From UBA11891 sp049890035 (GTDB lineage: Bacteria; Bacteroidota; Bacteroidia; Flavobacteriales; Flavobacteriaceae): a stretch of 64,000 bases of DNA. The notes beneath the pieces are model-generated. The model did no database searches. It had not been told where the DNA came from and saw only the letters and a list, made by a program, of their open reading frames with translations. Position numbers and translations under genes: made by a program. Within the stretch, counting starts at the first letter, position 1; each line of letters opens with the position of its first letter. The DNA is taken from assembly GCA_049890035.1 (NCBI GenBank), contig JBMHCG010000006.1, forward strand, positions 1-64,000, given 5' to 3'. Of the stretch, positions 32,017 through 40,006 are shown piece after piece.

Positions 32017-34182
32017 ATGTCGAAAAAGAAAAAAAATACCAAACAAATTCAGCGTAAACTTCATAGACACTTTCGAGAAAATCCAACGAAAACCTATAAC
32101 TACAAACAACTTGCAGCTCATCTGAATCTGATGAGCACGCAAGATAGAAACGCAATAATTCGTTGCCTTCACCTCTTAAAGTTAGAAAAGGTGCTGATTG
32201 AAAAGAAAAAGGGTGCGTATCAATGGAAGGAAAATAGCCAACAGCTAGAAAAAGGTTCTTTAGAAATAACAGGGAGCGGAAATGGTTTCGTGGTTATGGA
32301 TCAAGGTGACGATATCTTCATTGCACGAAAAAACCTCAATGGGGCGTTTCATGGAGATAGTGTGACTGTTTACCCATTTAAAAGAGGAAGAAAAGGAAAA
32401 AACGAAGGTGAAGTCGTTGCTATTGTAGAACGATATAAGACCCATTTTATCGGTACTTTACAACGGCAAAAAGATTTTGGTTTTGTCCTGACTCAAGGAT
32501 CAAGAATGTATACCGATTTTTTTATTCCCTCAGAATATTTACATGACTTTAATGATGGTGATCGTGTTGAAGTAGAATTCATTGATTGGCCCAAACGCGC
32601 CAGTTCTCCCCATGGAAAAATAGTTCGTTCCCTTGGTAAACCTGGAGAACTAGATACAGAGATGCACAGCATACTTTTGGATTTTAATTTACCCATACGT
32701 TTTAAGGAAGATATTGAAGCCGCAGCCCGTTCAATACCAACAACAATTTCGAGTCAAGAAATTAACAAAAGAAAGGACTTTAGAGATTGTCTGACCTTTA
32801 CAATAGACCCAAAGACGGCCAAAGATTTTGATGACGCCCTATCCTTTAAAAAAATTTCAAAAGATTTATATGAAATAGGAATTCATATCGCTGATGTATC
32901 TCACTATGTAGATGAAGAATCAATAATAGATGAGGAAGCATACCAAAGAGGAACATCTGTTTATCTTGTTGATAGGGTTGTCCCTATGTTACCTGAGAAT
33001 CTCTCCAACGGTTTGTGTTCCTTACGCCCCAACGAAGAAAAACTAACCTATTCTGCCGTGTTTCATATTGATAAACAAGGAAGAATTACTAAGGAATGGT
33101 TTGGTCGAACAGTCATCTGTTCCAATCATCGTTTTGCCTATGAAGAAGTACAATATTTAATAGAGACGGAGGGACTGGAAATACCCGCAACTATTTCCCT
33201 TAGCCAACAAGCTTATACGATTTCAAAGGAAGTATATGAATCCATAATTGAATTGAACCGTCTTGCACAAGGGTTCCGTTCCAGACGTTTACATCAAGGT
33301 GCCATATCATTTGATAGAAAAGAAATACAATTTCAATTAGATTCTGACAACCAACCGCAATCTGTTTTTTTTAAAGAGTCCAAAGCAGCCCACCAACTGA
33401 TTGAAGAATTTATGCTCTTGGCCAACCGATCTGTAGCAACTTTTATTGGCAAACAAAAACCAATTAAACATTTTGTATACCGTGTCCATGATGAACCGGA
33501 TATTGACAAACTAGACAATTTACAAATGATTGTTGCTTCATTTGGATACCCATTTAACCCACAAGCAAAACATCTCAATAAAGAGATCAATAAATTACTT
33601 CATGACAGTCATGGAAAGAAGGAGCAAAACATGATTGATACGCTCACTTTGCGATGTATGAGTAAAGCCCTTTATACCACCGACAACATAGGGCATTATG
33701 GTTTAGGGTTTGAATACTACAGCCATTTTACTTCGCCTATACGACGTTACCCAGATGTATTGGTCCATCGTTTGCTTACTTTTTATCTAGAAGGTGGAAC
33801 TCATGTCAATGTAGATTTGTTAGAAGAAGCTTGCCTTCATGCTTCCCAAAGAGAGCAGTTAGCAACGAAAGCAGAACGGGAATCTATCAAATACATGCAA
33901 GTAAAGTTTATGGAAGATAAAATAGGTTTGGCTTTTGAAGGGATTATTTCGGGTGTAACAGAAAGAGGCGTCTATGTTGAAATCAATAGTAATAAATGTG
34001 AAGGGATGATCAACGTGAAAGATCTAGCTGGTGATTATTTTTATTACGATGATGAACAGCACGCCATGATAGGTCAACGTTCCCTTAAAGAATATCGTTT
34101 GGGAGACCCCATCAAGATAGAAGTAAAATCTGCCAATCTTACTAAAAGACAGTTGGATTTTGTACTGGCAGTAAATAATTAA
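32017..34182 (+). CDS. rnr: ribonuclease R
   Basis: 721 residues. An N-terminal winged-helix/cold-shock lead, CSD domains with GNGFVVM and GFVLTQ, then the RNB domain: DPKTAKDFDDALSF (Asp264, Asp270, Asp272, Asp273 for Mg), HIADVSHYVDEES, RGTSVYLVDRVVPMLPENLSNGLCSL, and GLGFEYYSHFTSPIRRYPDVLVHR. It ends with an S1 domain (FEGIISGVTERGVYVEIN). A 3'-5' exoribonuclease that degrades structured RNA. Complete and normal in length. The first residues are very basic (SKKKKNTKQIQRK), typical of RNase R in this group. Confidence 0.96.
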   Translation: MSKKKKNTKQIQRKLHRHFRENPTKTYNYKQLAAHLNLMSTQDRNAIIRCLHLLKLEKVLIEKKKGAYQWKENSQQLEKGSLEITGSGNGFVVMDQGDDIFIARKNLNGAFHGDSVTVYPFKRGRKGKNEGEVVAIVERYKTHFIGTLQRQKDFGFVLTQGSRMYTDFFIPSEYLHDFNDGDRVEVEFIDWPKRASSPHGKIVRSLGKPGELDTEMHSILLDFNLPIRFKEDIEAAARSIPTTISSQEINKRKDFRDCLTFTIDPKTAKDFDDALSFKKISKDLYEIGIHIADVSHYVDEESIIDEEAYQRGTSVYLVDRVVPMLPENLSNGLCSLRPNEEKLTYSAVFHIDKQGRITKEWFGRTVICSNHRFAYEEVQYLIETEGLEIPATISLSQQAYTISKEVYESIIELNRLAQGFRSRRLHQGAISFDRKEIQFQLDSDNQPQSVFFKESKAAHQLIEEFMLLANRSVATFIGKQKPIKHFVYRVHDEPDIDKLDNLQMIVASFGYPFNPQAKHLNKEINKLLHDSHGKKEQNMIDTLTLRCMSKALYTTDNIGHYGLGFEYYSHFTSPIRRYPDVLVHRLLTFYLEGGTHVNVDLLEEACLHASQREQLATKAERESIKYMQVKFMEDKIGLAFEGIISGVTERGVYVEINSNKCEGMINVKDLAGDYFYYDDEQHAMIGQRSLKEYRLGDPIKIEVKSANLTKRQLDFVLAVNN

Positions 34183-34203
34183 TATCTTCCAAAAAAGTAT
34201 TCT

Positions 34204-34896
34204 ATGAAACGTTTTCTTCTGATCTGTTTTTTCCCTTTTTTTCTTTTTGCACAAAACGAATCAGCAGCCGTTCTTTCTGCAAAGAAAATTGTTCTCTCGC
34301 CTTTTGAAAATCTCAAAGTTTTTTCTGGAATAGATATCGAACTTGTCCGCTCAGATGGTGACAGCCTTTTAATAGAAAGTGAGGCACCTGATGAAGTTGT
34401 AAGTGTTGTAAAAGGAAACGTACTCAAACTGCGTTTGGGATTGGAACATTTGTTACAGAAATCAAAAACCCTAATAAAGGTATATCACTCCCATCCCATA
34501 GATCATATCGAATTGAATCAGGGAGCCCAATTACACACCCAATCCACAATCAAACAAACTAGTTTGTCTCTATTCCTTCAGGAAGGTGCCCAAGCTAAAA
34601 TAGCTGTAGAACTAGAGAAGTTAGCTGTTAAGGTCCAATCAGGAGCCAAGTTTTTTCCAACAGGCTCAGCAAAGAATCTCATTATCCAGACCACCTCTGG
34701 AGGCGCTTGTGAAGCCGATCAATTGATAGCAGAGCAAGCAGAAGTAAAGGCATCGCTAGGAGGAATTGTCTATGTGAACGCAACGGAGCTTGTTGATGCC
34801 AAGTCAAGCATCAACGCAACCATTCGTGTACACGGCAAACCAGTCAAACTAATATCTAAAGAAAGTGTTGGAGGAAAGGTTGTGGAGATGCAATAA
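34204..34896 (+). CDS. secreted DUF2807 (head GIN) domain protein
   Basis: 230 residues. A signal peptide ends FLFAQ. The mature part starts SPFENLKVFSGIDIELVRSDGDSL, the typical opening of the DUF2807 beta-helix, and continues as short repeated strands with G/A-rich turns to the end. The family is common in Bacteroidota and predicted to form a right-handed beta-helix or adhesin-like head at the cell surface. Function unknown. It starts 21 bases after rnr on the same strand. Confidence 0.82.
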   Translation: MKRFLLICFFPFFLFAQNESAAVLSAKKIVLSPFENLKVFSGIDIELVRSDGDSLLIESEAPDEVVSVVKGNVLKLRLGLEHLLQKSKTLIKVYHSHPIDHIELNQGAQLHTQSTIKQTSLSLFLQEGAQAKIAVELEKLAVKVQSGAKFFPTGSAKNLIIQTTSGGACEADQLIAEQAEVKASLGGIVYVNATELVDAKSSINATIRVHGKPVKLISKESVGGKVVEMQ

Positions 34897-34897
34897 A

Positions 34898-34922
34898 AAA
34901 TCCTAAGCGCAGCTTAGGATTT
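34898..34922 (-). terminator. terminator shared by tRNA-Cys and the DUF2807 gene
   Basis: A perfect 11-bp stem AAATCCTAAGC / GCTTAGGATTT around a GCA loop. On the minus strand it is followed by TTTTTATTG, right after tRNA-Cys. On the plus strand it starts just past the DUF2807 stop, so it may serve both. Confidence 0.75.
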
Positions 34923-34926
34923 ATAG

Positions 34927-34997
34927 AGGCACCAAGCGGATTCGAACCGCTGTACAAGCTTTTGCAGAGCTCTGCCTAGCCACTCGGCCATGGTGCC
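34927..34997 (-). tRNA. tRNA-Cys (GCA anticodon)
   Basis: A 71-nt cloverleaf: acceptor GGCACCA/TGGTGCC, D-arm GCCGAGTGGC, anticodon loop CTGCAAA giving GCA, T-arm GCGGTTCGAATCCGC, and U73 as required for Cys identity. CCA is not encoded. A minus-strand TAAATTTG box (35005-35012) lies seven bases before the 5' end. Confidence 0.95.
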
Positions 34998-35004
34998 ATT
35001 GTTG

Positions 35005-35012
35005 CAAATTTA
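35005..35012 (-). promoter_or_regulatory. promoter -7 element TAAATTTG for tRNA-Cys
   Basis: Minus-strand TAAATTTG matches TAnnTTTG. It ends seven bases before the mature tRNA 5' end, which sets a spacing benchmark for other such boxes in the window. Confidence 0.6.
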
Positions 35013-35393
35013 AGCATTATCTTGGGCTTCCCAATTTTTTCTTTCCTCCCTTAACGACACTGCAACAGATTCAACCTGCGCATTGATAGGAGGGTTAATT
35101 TTAGCAATTTTTAACCATAAAACAACTACACCCGTGTGTTTTATAAAAATGCTATCGCGTATTTTATACAAAACCACCTCCAATAACTTTGCTCTTTTAC
35201 TCATGTGATCAAGAACGATTCCACTGAGTGAGACATAATCAACAGTATCCAGTAAATTATCGCTTATTGCCGATTTCTGCATATCCGTCTCAACCCATAA
35301 ATCGATCCGGTAATGCGATCCTATTGCTTCTTCTTCATCCATACACCCATGGAATGCATAAGTCCGAATATCTGTTACGTATACTCTACCCAT
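35010..35393 (-). CDS. folB: dihydroneopterin aldolase
   Basis: 127 residues from ATG 35393. The TTG at 35402 is out of family. FolB fold: VYVTDIRTYAFHGCMDEEEAIGSHYRIDL with the conserved Tyr-x-Tyr/Phe-x-Phe-H-G segment and the GSHYRID catalytic strand, then DTVDYVSLSGIV and LLEVVLYKIRDSIF. It makes 6-hydroxymethyl-dihydropterin in folate synthesis. A TATATTTG box sits 6 bases before the ATG. The gene's 3' end overlaps the tRNA-Cys promoter box by a few bases. Confidence 0.9.
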   Translation of the reverse strand: MGRVYVTDIRTYAFHGCMDEEEAIGSHYRIDLWVETDMQKSAISDNLLDTVDYVSLSGIVLDHMSKRAKLLEVVLYKIRDSIFIKHTGVVVLWLKIAKINPPINAQVESVAVSLREERKNWEAQDNA

Positions 35394-35399
35394 CGCTTG

Positions 35400-35407
35400 C
35401 AAATATA
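35400..35407 (-). promoter_or_regulatory. promoter -7 element TATATTTG for folB
   Basis: Minus-strand TATATTTG (plus CAAATATA) six bases before the folB ATG. The predicted leader is essentially absent. Confidence 0.65.
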
Positions 35408-35444
35408 TAGTGTTTGATGTCTCCTATCCATGCAGACTTTGTAA

Positions 35445-35452
35445 TATCTTTG
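35445..35452 (+). promoter_or_regulatory. promoter -7 element TATCTTTG for glnS
   Basis: Exact TAnnTTTG match 14 bases before ATG 35467. It excludes initiation at the upstream in-frame codon 35410. Confidence 0.6.
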
Positions 35453-35466
35453 TTAAAATTCAATTC

Positions 35467-37137
35467 ATGTCAGAAGCAGCTACAGGGACAAATTTTATTG
35501 AACAAATCATCGATCAAGATTTGGCTACAAATTATAATCAAAAGCAACTTCGTTTTCGTTTCCCCCCTGAACCCAATGGGTATCTTCATATTGGTCATGT
35601 CAAAGCAATATGCCTCAATTTTGGATTGGGCAAAAAGTACAACGCACCGGTTAACCTACGTTTTGATGACACCAATCCAGTCAAAGAAGACGCCAACTAT
35701 GTGGAGGCAATAAAGAACGACATTCAGTGGCTGGGTTACAAATGGGACAAAGAGGTATACGCATCGGACTATTTCGAGCAGTTATATCATTGGGCATTAT
35801 CTTTAATAGATAAGGGTCTTGCCTATGTTGATTCCCAACATGCAGATGCCATCGCCCATCAGAAAGGGACCCCTACCAAACCGGGTAGCAACAGTCCTTA
35901 CCGGGAGAGAACACCTTCTGAAAACAGACAGCTTTTTGAAGAAATGAGATCAGGAAAGCATCCGGAAGGAGCCCATGTACTGCGCGCAAAAATTGATATG
36001 ACCGCGTCCAATATGTTGTTACGTGACCCCATTATGTACCGAATCATATACAAACCGCACCATCGTACCGCTTCAGATTGGTGTATTTATCCTATGTACG
36101 ACTGGACACATGGTGAATCTGATTATATTGAACAAATTTCACACTCCCTTTGCACACTCGAATTTGAGCCACACAGAGAGCTATATGACTGGTTTCTAAA
36201 CGCCCTTTCGCCTTTGGATGGACTGCGACCCAAACAAAGAGAATTTTCTCGTTTAAATCTGTCCTACACTGTAACTAGTAAAAGAAAACTGGCCCAACTG
36301 ATAGATGAAGGTGTTGTAACTGGATGGGACGACCCCCGAATGCCAACAATATCGGGTCTAAGAAGACGAGGGTATACCCCAGAATCCCTCCAGAAGTTTG
36401 TAACCACGGCTGGCATATCCAAAAGAGAAAATGTTATCGACGTTAGCTTGCTAGAGTTTTGCATACGTGAACATTTAAATGAAGTAACACCGCGATTACA
36501 CGTTGTAATGGACCCCATCAAATTAACGATTACCAACTACCCTTCAAATAAAGAGGAACTACTCGACGGGATTCTGAACCCTGAAAATGAAGACCAAGGA
36601 TCTCGTCAGATTCCCTTCTCCAAACATCTGTATATCGAAAAGGAAGATTTTAAAGAAGAGGCAAATCGTAAATTTTTTCGTTTGACTATTGGAAAGGAAG
36701 TCCGACTAAAAAACGCATATATTATTAAAGCTCAGGATGTTATAAAGAATGACAAAGGAGAAATTACGGAAGTACTTTGTTCTTATGACCCCGAAAGTAA
36801 AAGTGGTTCGGGCACTAAAGCAAGCCAACGCAAAGTAAAAGGAACCATTCACTGGGTCTCGCAACGGCATGCTGTACGTGTAAATGTAAATGTTTATGAC
36901 CGTCTGTTTCTTCACGAGAGTCCTGATAAAACAGATGCGGACTTCAAAAAACACTTGAACACCAACTCATTACACAAGCACAATGCCTATGCCGAGCCTT
37001 ATATAGCAACAGCCATAAAGGGTGAACACTATCAATTTCAACGTATCGGCTATTTTTGTGTTGATCCTGACAGTACACAAGATTATTTAGTATTCAATAA
37101 AACGGTAGGTCTTCGTGACACATGGGTTAAGAAGTAG
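35467..37137 (+). CDS. glnS: glutaminyl-tRNA synthetase
   Basis: 556 residues starting MSEAATGTNFIEQIIDQDL. The class I core is present: FRFPPEPNGYLHIGHVKA (HIGH) and SYTVTSKRKLAQLI (KMSKS-like, as TSKR), RFDDTNPVKE, and the CP1 insertion, followed by the C-terminal GlnRS beta-barrels (SKHLYIEKEDF ... FQRIGYFCVDPDS). It charges tRNA-Gln directly, so gatCAB is not strictly needed for Gln. The 3' end overlaps the convergent SPFH gene by 11 bases. Confidence 0.95.
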   Translation: MSEAATGTNFIEQIIDQDLATNYNQKQLRFRFPPEPNGYLHIGHVKAICLNFGLGKKYNAPVNLRFDDTNPVKEDANYVEAIKNDIQWLGYKWDKEVYASDYFEQLYHWALSLIDKGLAYVDSQHADAIAHQKGTPTKPGSNSPYRERTPSENRQLFEEMRSGKHPEGAHVLRAKIDMTASNMLLRDPIMYRIIYKPHHRTASDWCIYPMYDWTHGESDYIEQISHSLCTLEFEPHRELYDWFLNALSPLDGLRPKQREFSRLNLSYTVTSKRKLAQLIDEGVVTGWDDPRMPTISGLRRRGYTPESLQKFVTTAGISKRENVIDVSLLEFCIREHLNEVTPRLHVVMDPIKLTITNYPSNKEELLDGILNPENEDQGSRQIPFSKHLYIEKEDFKEEANRKFFRLTIGKEVRLKNAYIIKAQDVIKNDKGEITEVLCSYDPESKSGSGTKASQRKVKGTIHWVSQRHAVRVNVNVYDRLFLHESPDKTDADFKKHLNTNSLHKHNAYAEPYIATAIKGEHYQFQRIGYFCVDPDSTQDYLVFNKTVGLRDTWVKK

Positions 37138-38065
37138 TCCCCCCTTTTGAATTTTTTTGATTTTGCTTTTTCATAGCCTCACCAATCTGATTGCTAGCGG
37201 TAAAACTTGCTACCATATTGTTTAACATATCGCTTCCCGCTTGTGGCGAGTTGGGCAACAAAATTAAATTGGAGTTTGTTTCTTCACCTATTGACTGCAA
37301 CGTGTCGTAATGTTGAGTAACAACAATTAACGCCGAAGCCTCTTGCGAATTAATACCAACATTATTCAATACGTCTACAGATTCTTCCAACCCTCGGGCA
37401 ATTTCTCTTCTCTGATCAGCGATACCTTGCCCCTGAAGCCTTTTGCTCTCCGCTTCCGCCTTTGCTTTTTCAACAATTAATATGCGTGCTGCATCTCCTT
37501 CATACTGCGCAGCAACTTTTTGTCGTTCTGCTGCGTTTATTCTATTCATTGCCGTTTTCACCTCTGCGTCTGGGTCTATGTCGGTTACTAACGTCTTGAT
37601 GATATCATATCCATAATTGATCATAGCATCGTTTAGTTCTCCTTTTACCGCAATTGCAATTTCGTCTTTCTTTTCAAATACATCATCCAGTTTCATTTTT
37701 GGGACCACCGCTCTGACAACGTCAAAAACATAGGATGTAATTTGATCCTGTGGGTAATCCAGTTTGTAAAAAGCCTCATACACTTTCGAAGGAACAACCC
37801 GATACTGAACGGAAACTTTCAATTTTACGAACACATCATCTTTTGTTTTCGTCTCAACGATGACATCCAGCTGCATTACGCGCAGACTAATCCGACCAGA
37901 AATTCGATCAATAAAGGGGATTTTAATATGCAAACCAGGCTGTCGTATGGCAATAAATTTCCCAAAACGTTCAATGACTGCAGCGGTTTGTTGTTTGACT
38001 ACGAAAAGGCCCGATAAAACAAGCAGTATGGCAGTAAAAATGATTACGATTGTATAATAACTCAT
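37127..38065 (-). CDS. SPFH/Band 7 (stomatin-like) membrane protein
   Basis: 312 residues. One N-terminal hydrophobic segment (about 4-22), then the SPFH domain: QTAAVIERFGKFIAIRQPGLHIKIPFIDRI, MQLDVIVETKTKDDVFVKL, and a long helical region (about 170-260, NRINAAERQKVAAQYEGDAARILIVEKAKAEAE quoted in part) typical of QmcA/stomatin oligomers. It probably organises membrane microdomains or modulates proteases. No NfeD gene is adjacent. The ATG shares ATGA with the gltX stop, so both form an operon. Confidence 0.9.
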   Translation of the reverse strand: MSYYTIVIIFTAILLVLSGLFVVKQQTAAVIERFGKFIAIRQPGLHIKIPFIDRISGRISLRVMQLDVIVETKTKDDVFVKLKVSVQYRVVPSKVYEAFYKLDYPQDQITSYVFDVVRAVVPKMKLDDVFEKKDEIAIAVKGELNDAMINYGYDIIKTLVTDIDPDAEVKTAMNRINAAERQKVAAQYEGDAARILIVEKAKAEAESKRLQGQGIADQRREIARGLEESVDVLNNVGINSQEASALIVVTQHYDTLQSIGEETNSNLILLPNSPQAGSDMLNNMVASFTASNQIGEAMKKQNQKNSKGGTTS

Positions 38066-39522
38066 GTTTTTGTATTTAAGTGTTTCTCAAAAAAAGTGAT
38101 CCTCTTTAAAAGTACATTTTTATCAACCAACTTCATAAATTGAAACAAATCCGGTCCAACAAGCTCGCCAAAAAGTGCGAGCCTTAAGCACTGCATACCC
38201 ATTCCCAGCTTAACGTCGTGATGATTGAGTAAAGTCAGGTAGTCCTCCTTCTCAAGATATTCGCGATGCCCTAATACTTCACGCACACCAGAAAGAAGTT
38301 TCTTACAGCTGCTGCGGTCAAGTTTATTAAGTGCTTTACCGGCATATTCGCTTGGGTCAACCTCAAACCAATTCAGCATTTTTGTTAGGTTAACCAAAGT
38401 CGTTGCTCGATCTTTAATAAGGCTAATGCGTGCGAGGATTCTTTCATCGAACTCTAATCCCACTCTTTTTGCTATATTCTCAACAGAGAGTTGTTGTATG
38501 TGTTGACAGTTAACCCACTGTGCCTTGCTAATATCAAAACGAGCGCCTCCTTTTTGAATGCCACTTAGTCCAAAATGCGCAATTAATTCCTCTTTAGTGA
38601 ATATCTCCTTTTCAGATCCAGGGTTCCAACCCAATAAAGCTAGATAATTAACCAGCCCTTCTTTTGTATATCCATGTTCTTTAAACCCAAGGGTATCACC
38701 CCATCTCATCGGAAAAACAGGAAAACGACCTTTGTCACCATCCCTTTTCGACAGTTTTCCTTTTCCTTCAGGTTTTAATATCAACGGCAAATGGATGAAC
38801 TGAGGTGGTGTCCAACTGAAACGATCATAAATTACATAATGTAAAGGCAAAGATGGCAACCATTCCTCTCCTCGAATGACTGTTGTAATGTTCATTAAAT
38901 AATCGTCCACTACATTGGCAAAGTGATAGGTCGGCATACCATCCGCTTTGATGAGGATTTTGTCATCCATTTCCTCCGCAGCGACAACAATTTCTCCACG
39001 CAACAGATCCTGCACTCGAATAGCACTGTCAGTATCGTTCTTCAGCCGCACGACAAAGTTTCCTTTTTCAACAAGTAATTTTGTTTCTTCTTCTTTCAGT
39101 GATAAGCTGTTTCTAAACTTTAAACGGTTGTGTTTCCCATAGCGGAATACCACGCCCTCTTTCTCCGTCTGATTCCGGTACCTCTGTAGTTCTTCCACAC
39201 TATCAAAAGCATAGTACGCCCCGCCCAAGGCGATCAATTTCTGAATGTATTTTTGATAAATCTTTTTCCTTTCCGATTGTCTGTAAGGGCCAAACGCCCC
39301 GCCCCTTACAGGACCTTCATCTATGTCAACGCCCAACCACTTTAAGGATTCAATAATATATTCTTCAGCACCTTGTACATATCTGTTCTGATCCGTGTCT
39401 TCTACACGCAAAACAAATACCCCACCCTTATTTTTTGAATAGAGATAATTAAAAAGTGCTGTACGAACACCCCCAATATGAAGTGGCCCTGTTGGGCTGG
39501 GTGCAAATCGAACACGTTCCAT
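38062..39522 (-). CDS. gltX: glutamyl-tRNA synthetase
   Basis: 486 residues beginning MERVRFAPSPTGPLHIGGV, the class I HIGH motif. KMSKS appears as KLSKRDGDKG. EDTDQNRYV and GMPTYHFANVVDDYLM are typical of bacterial GluRS. A long C-terminal anticodon-binding region of mainly helices completes the gene. It charges tRNA-Glu. The first gene of the gltX-SPFH unit. A TATCTTTG box on the minus strand lies 11 bases before its ATG. Confidence 0.96.
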   Translation of the reverse strand: MERVRFAPSPTGPLHIGGVRTALFNYLYSKNKGGVFVLRVEDTDQNRYVQGAEEYIIESLKWLGVDIDEGPVRGGAFGPYRQSERKKIYQKYIQKLIALGGAYYAFDSVEELQRYRNQTEKEGVVFRYGKHNRLKFRNSLSLKEEETKLLVEKGNFVVRLKNDTDSAIRVQDLLRGEIVVAAEEMDDKILIKADGMPTYHFANVVDDYLMNITTVIRGEEWLPSLPLHYVIYDRFSWTPPQFIHLPLILKPEGKGKLSKRDGDKGRFPVFPMRWGDTLGFKEHGYTKEGLVNYLALLGWNPGSEKEIFTKEELIAHFGLSGIQKGGARFDISKAQWVNCQHIQQLSVENIAKRVGLEFDERILARISLIKDRATTLVNLTKMLNWFEVDPSEYAGKALNKLDRSSCKKLLSGVREVLGHREYLEKEDYLTLLNHHDVKLGMGMQCLRLALFGELVGPDLFQFMKLVDKNVLLKRITFFEKHLNTKT

Positions 39523-39533
39523 TTTTTTGTTTT

Positions 39534-39541
39534 CAAAGATA
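39534..39541 (-). promoter_or_regulatory. promoter -7 element TATCTTTG for gltX
   Basis: Minus-strand TATCTTTG, 11 bases before gltX. The plus-strand TATCTTTG for ybeY lies 27 bases away, so both genes share a compact divergent promoter region. Confidence 0.62.
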
Positions 39542-39568
39542 ACGCCTTCTTACTATTTAACTCTTGTC

Positions 39569-39576
39569 TATCTTTG
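39569..39576 (+). promoter_or_regulatory. promoter -7 element TATCTTTG for ybeY
   Basis: Exact TAnnTTTG match ending four bases before GTG 39581. It argues for GTG as start and for a leaderless mRNA. Confidence 0.65.
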
Positions 39577-39580
39577 CAAA

Positions 39581-40000
39581 GTGAATGTAGTATTTAACAA
39601 TGCACCATCCTACCTTTCGTTATCCTCAATAATGGAAACAATAAAACACATGCTGTTGCAACATAACAAAAAAATGGAGTCATTTAATTTTAATTTCATT
39701 AATGAAGAACGAATGCTTGAATTAAATCATAATTATCTGGACCATGACACTCTTACTGATGTTATTACGTTTGACTATTCAACAAACAGGGCTGTCTCAG
39801 GTGAGTGTTATATCTGTTTAGACAGAGCACATGAAAATGCCCAGAAACACAGCCAAAGCCTTGAAAACGAGCTCTTAAGACTTGTTTTTCATGCTGTGTT
39901 ACATTGTTTGGGGTTCCCAGATAAGACAGAGGAAGAAAAAAGGATAATGCGAGAACAAGAGGATCATTTTCTTCAATTGTTCCACGTGAAACATAAATAA
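39581..40000 (+). CDS. ybeY: endoribonuclease YbeY (rRNA maturation factor)
   Basis: 139 residues from GTG 39581. The frame further upstream is open but precedes the promoter, and the family N-terminus aligns with VNVVFNNAPSYLSLSSI. Metal site: HAVLHCLGFPDK (the H-x3-H-x5-D/H motif with His replaced by Asp at the third position in this lineage), with NYLDHDTLTDVITFDY before it. It acts in 16S 3'-end maturation and ribosome quality control. The last codons carry a parS-like sequence. Confidence 0.9.
   Translation: MNVVFNNAPSYLSLSSIMETIKHMLLQHNKKMESFNFNFINEERMLELNHNYLDHDTLTDVITFDYSTNRAVSGECYICLDRAHENAQKHSQSLENELLRLVFHAVLHCLGFPDKTEEEKRIMREQEDHFLQLFHVKHK
39978..39993. promoter_or_regulatory. parS-like site 1
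   Basis: TGTTCCACGTGAAACA matches the bacterial parS consensus TGTTNCACGTGAAACA at every defined base. It lies inside the last codons of ybeY (encoding HVKH). ParB binds such sites near the replication origin. Confidence 0.75.
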
Positions 40001-40006
40001 CAAGCG

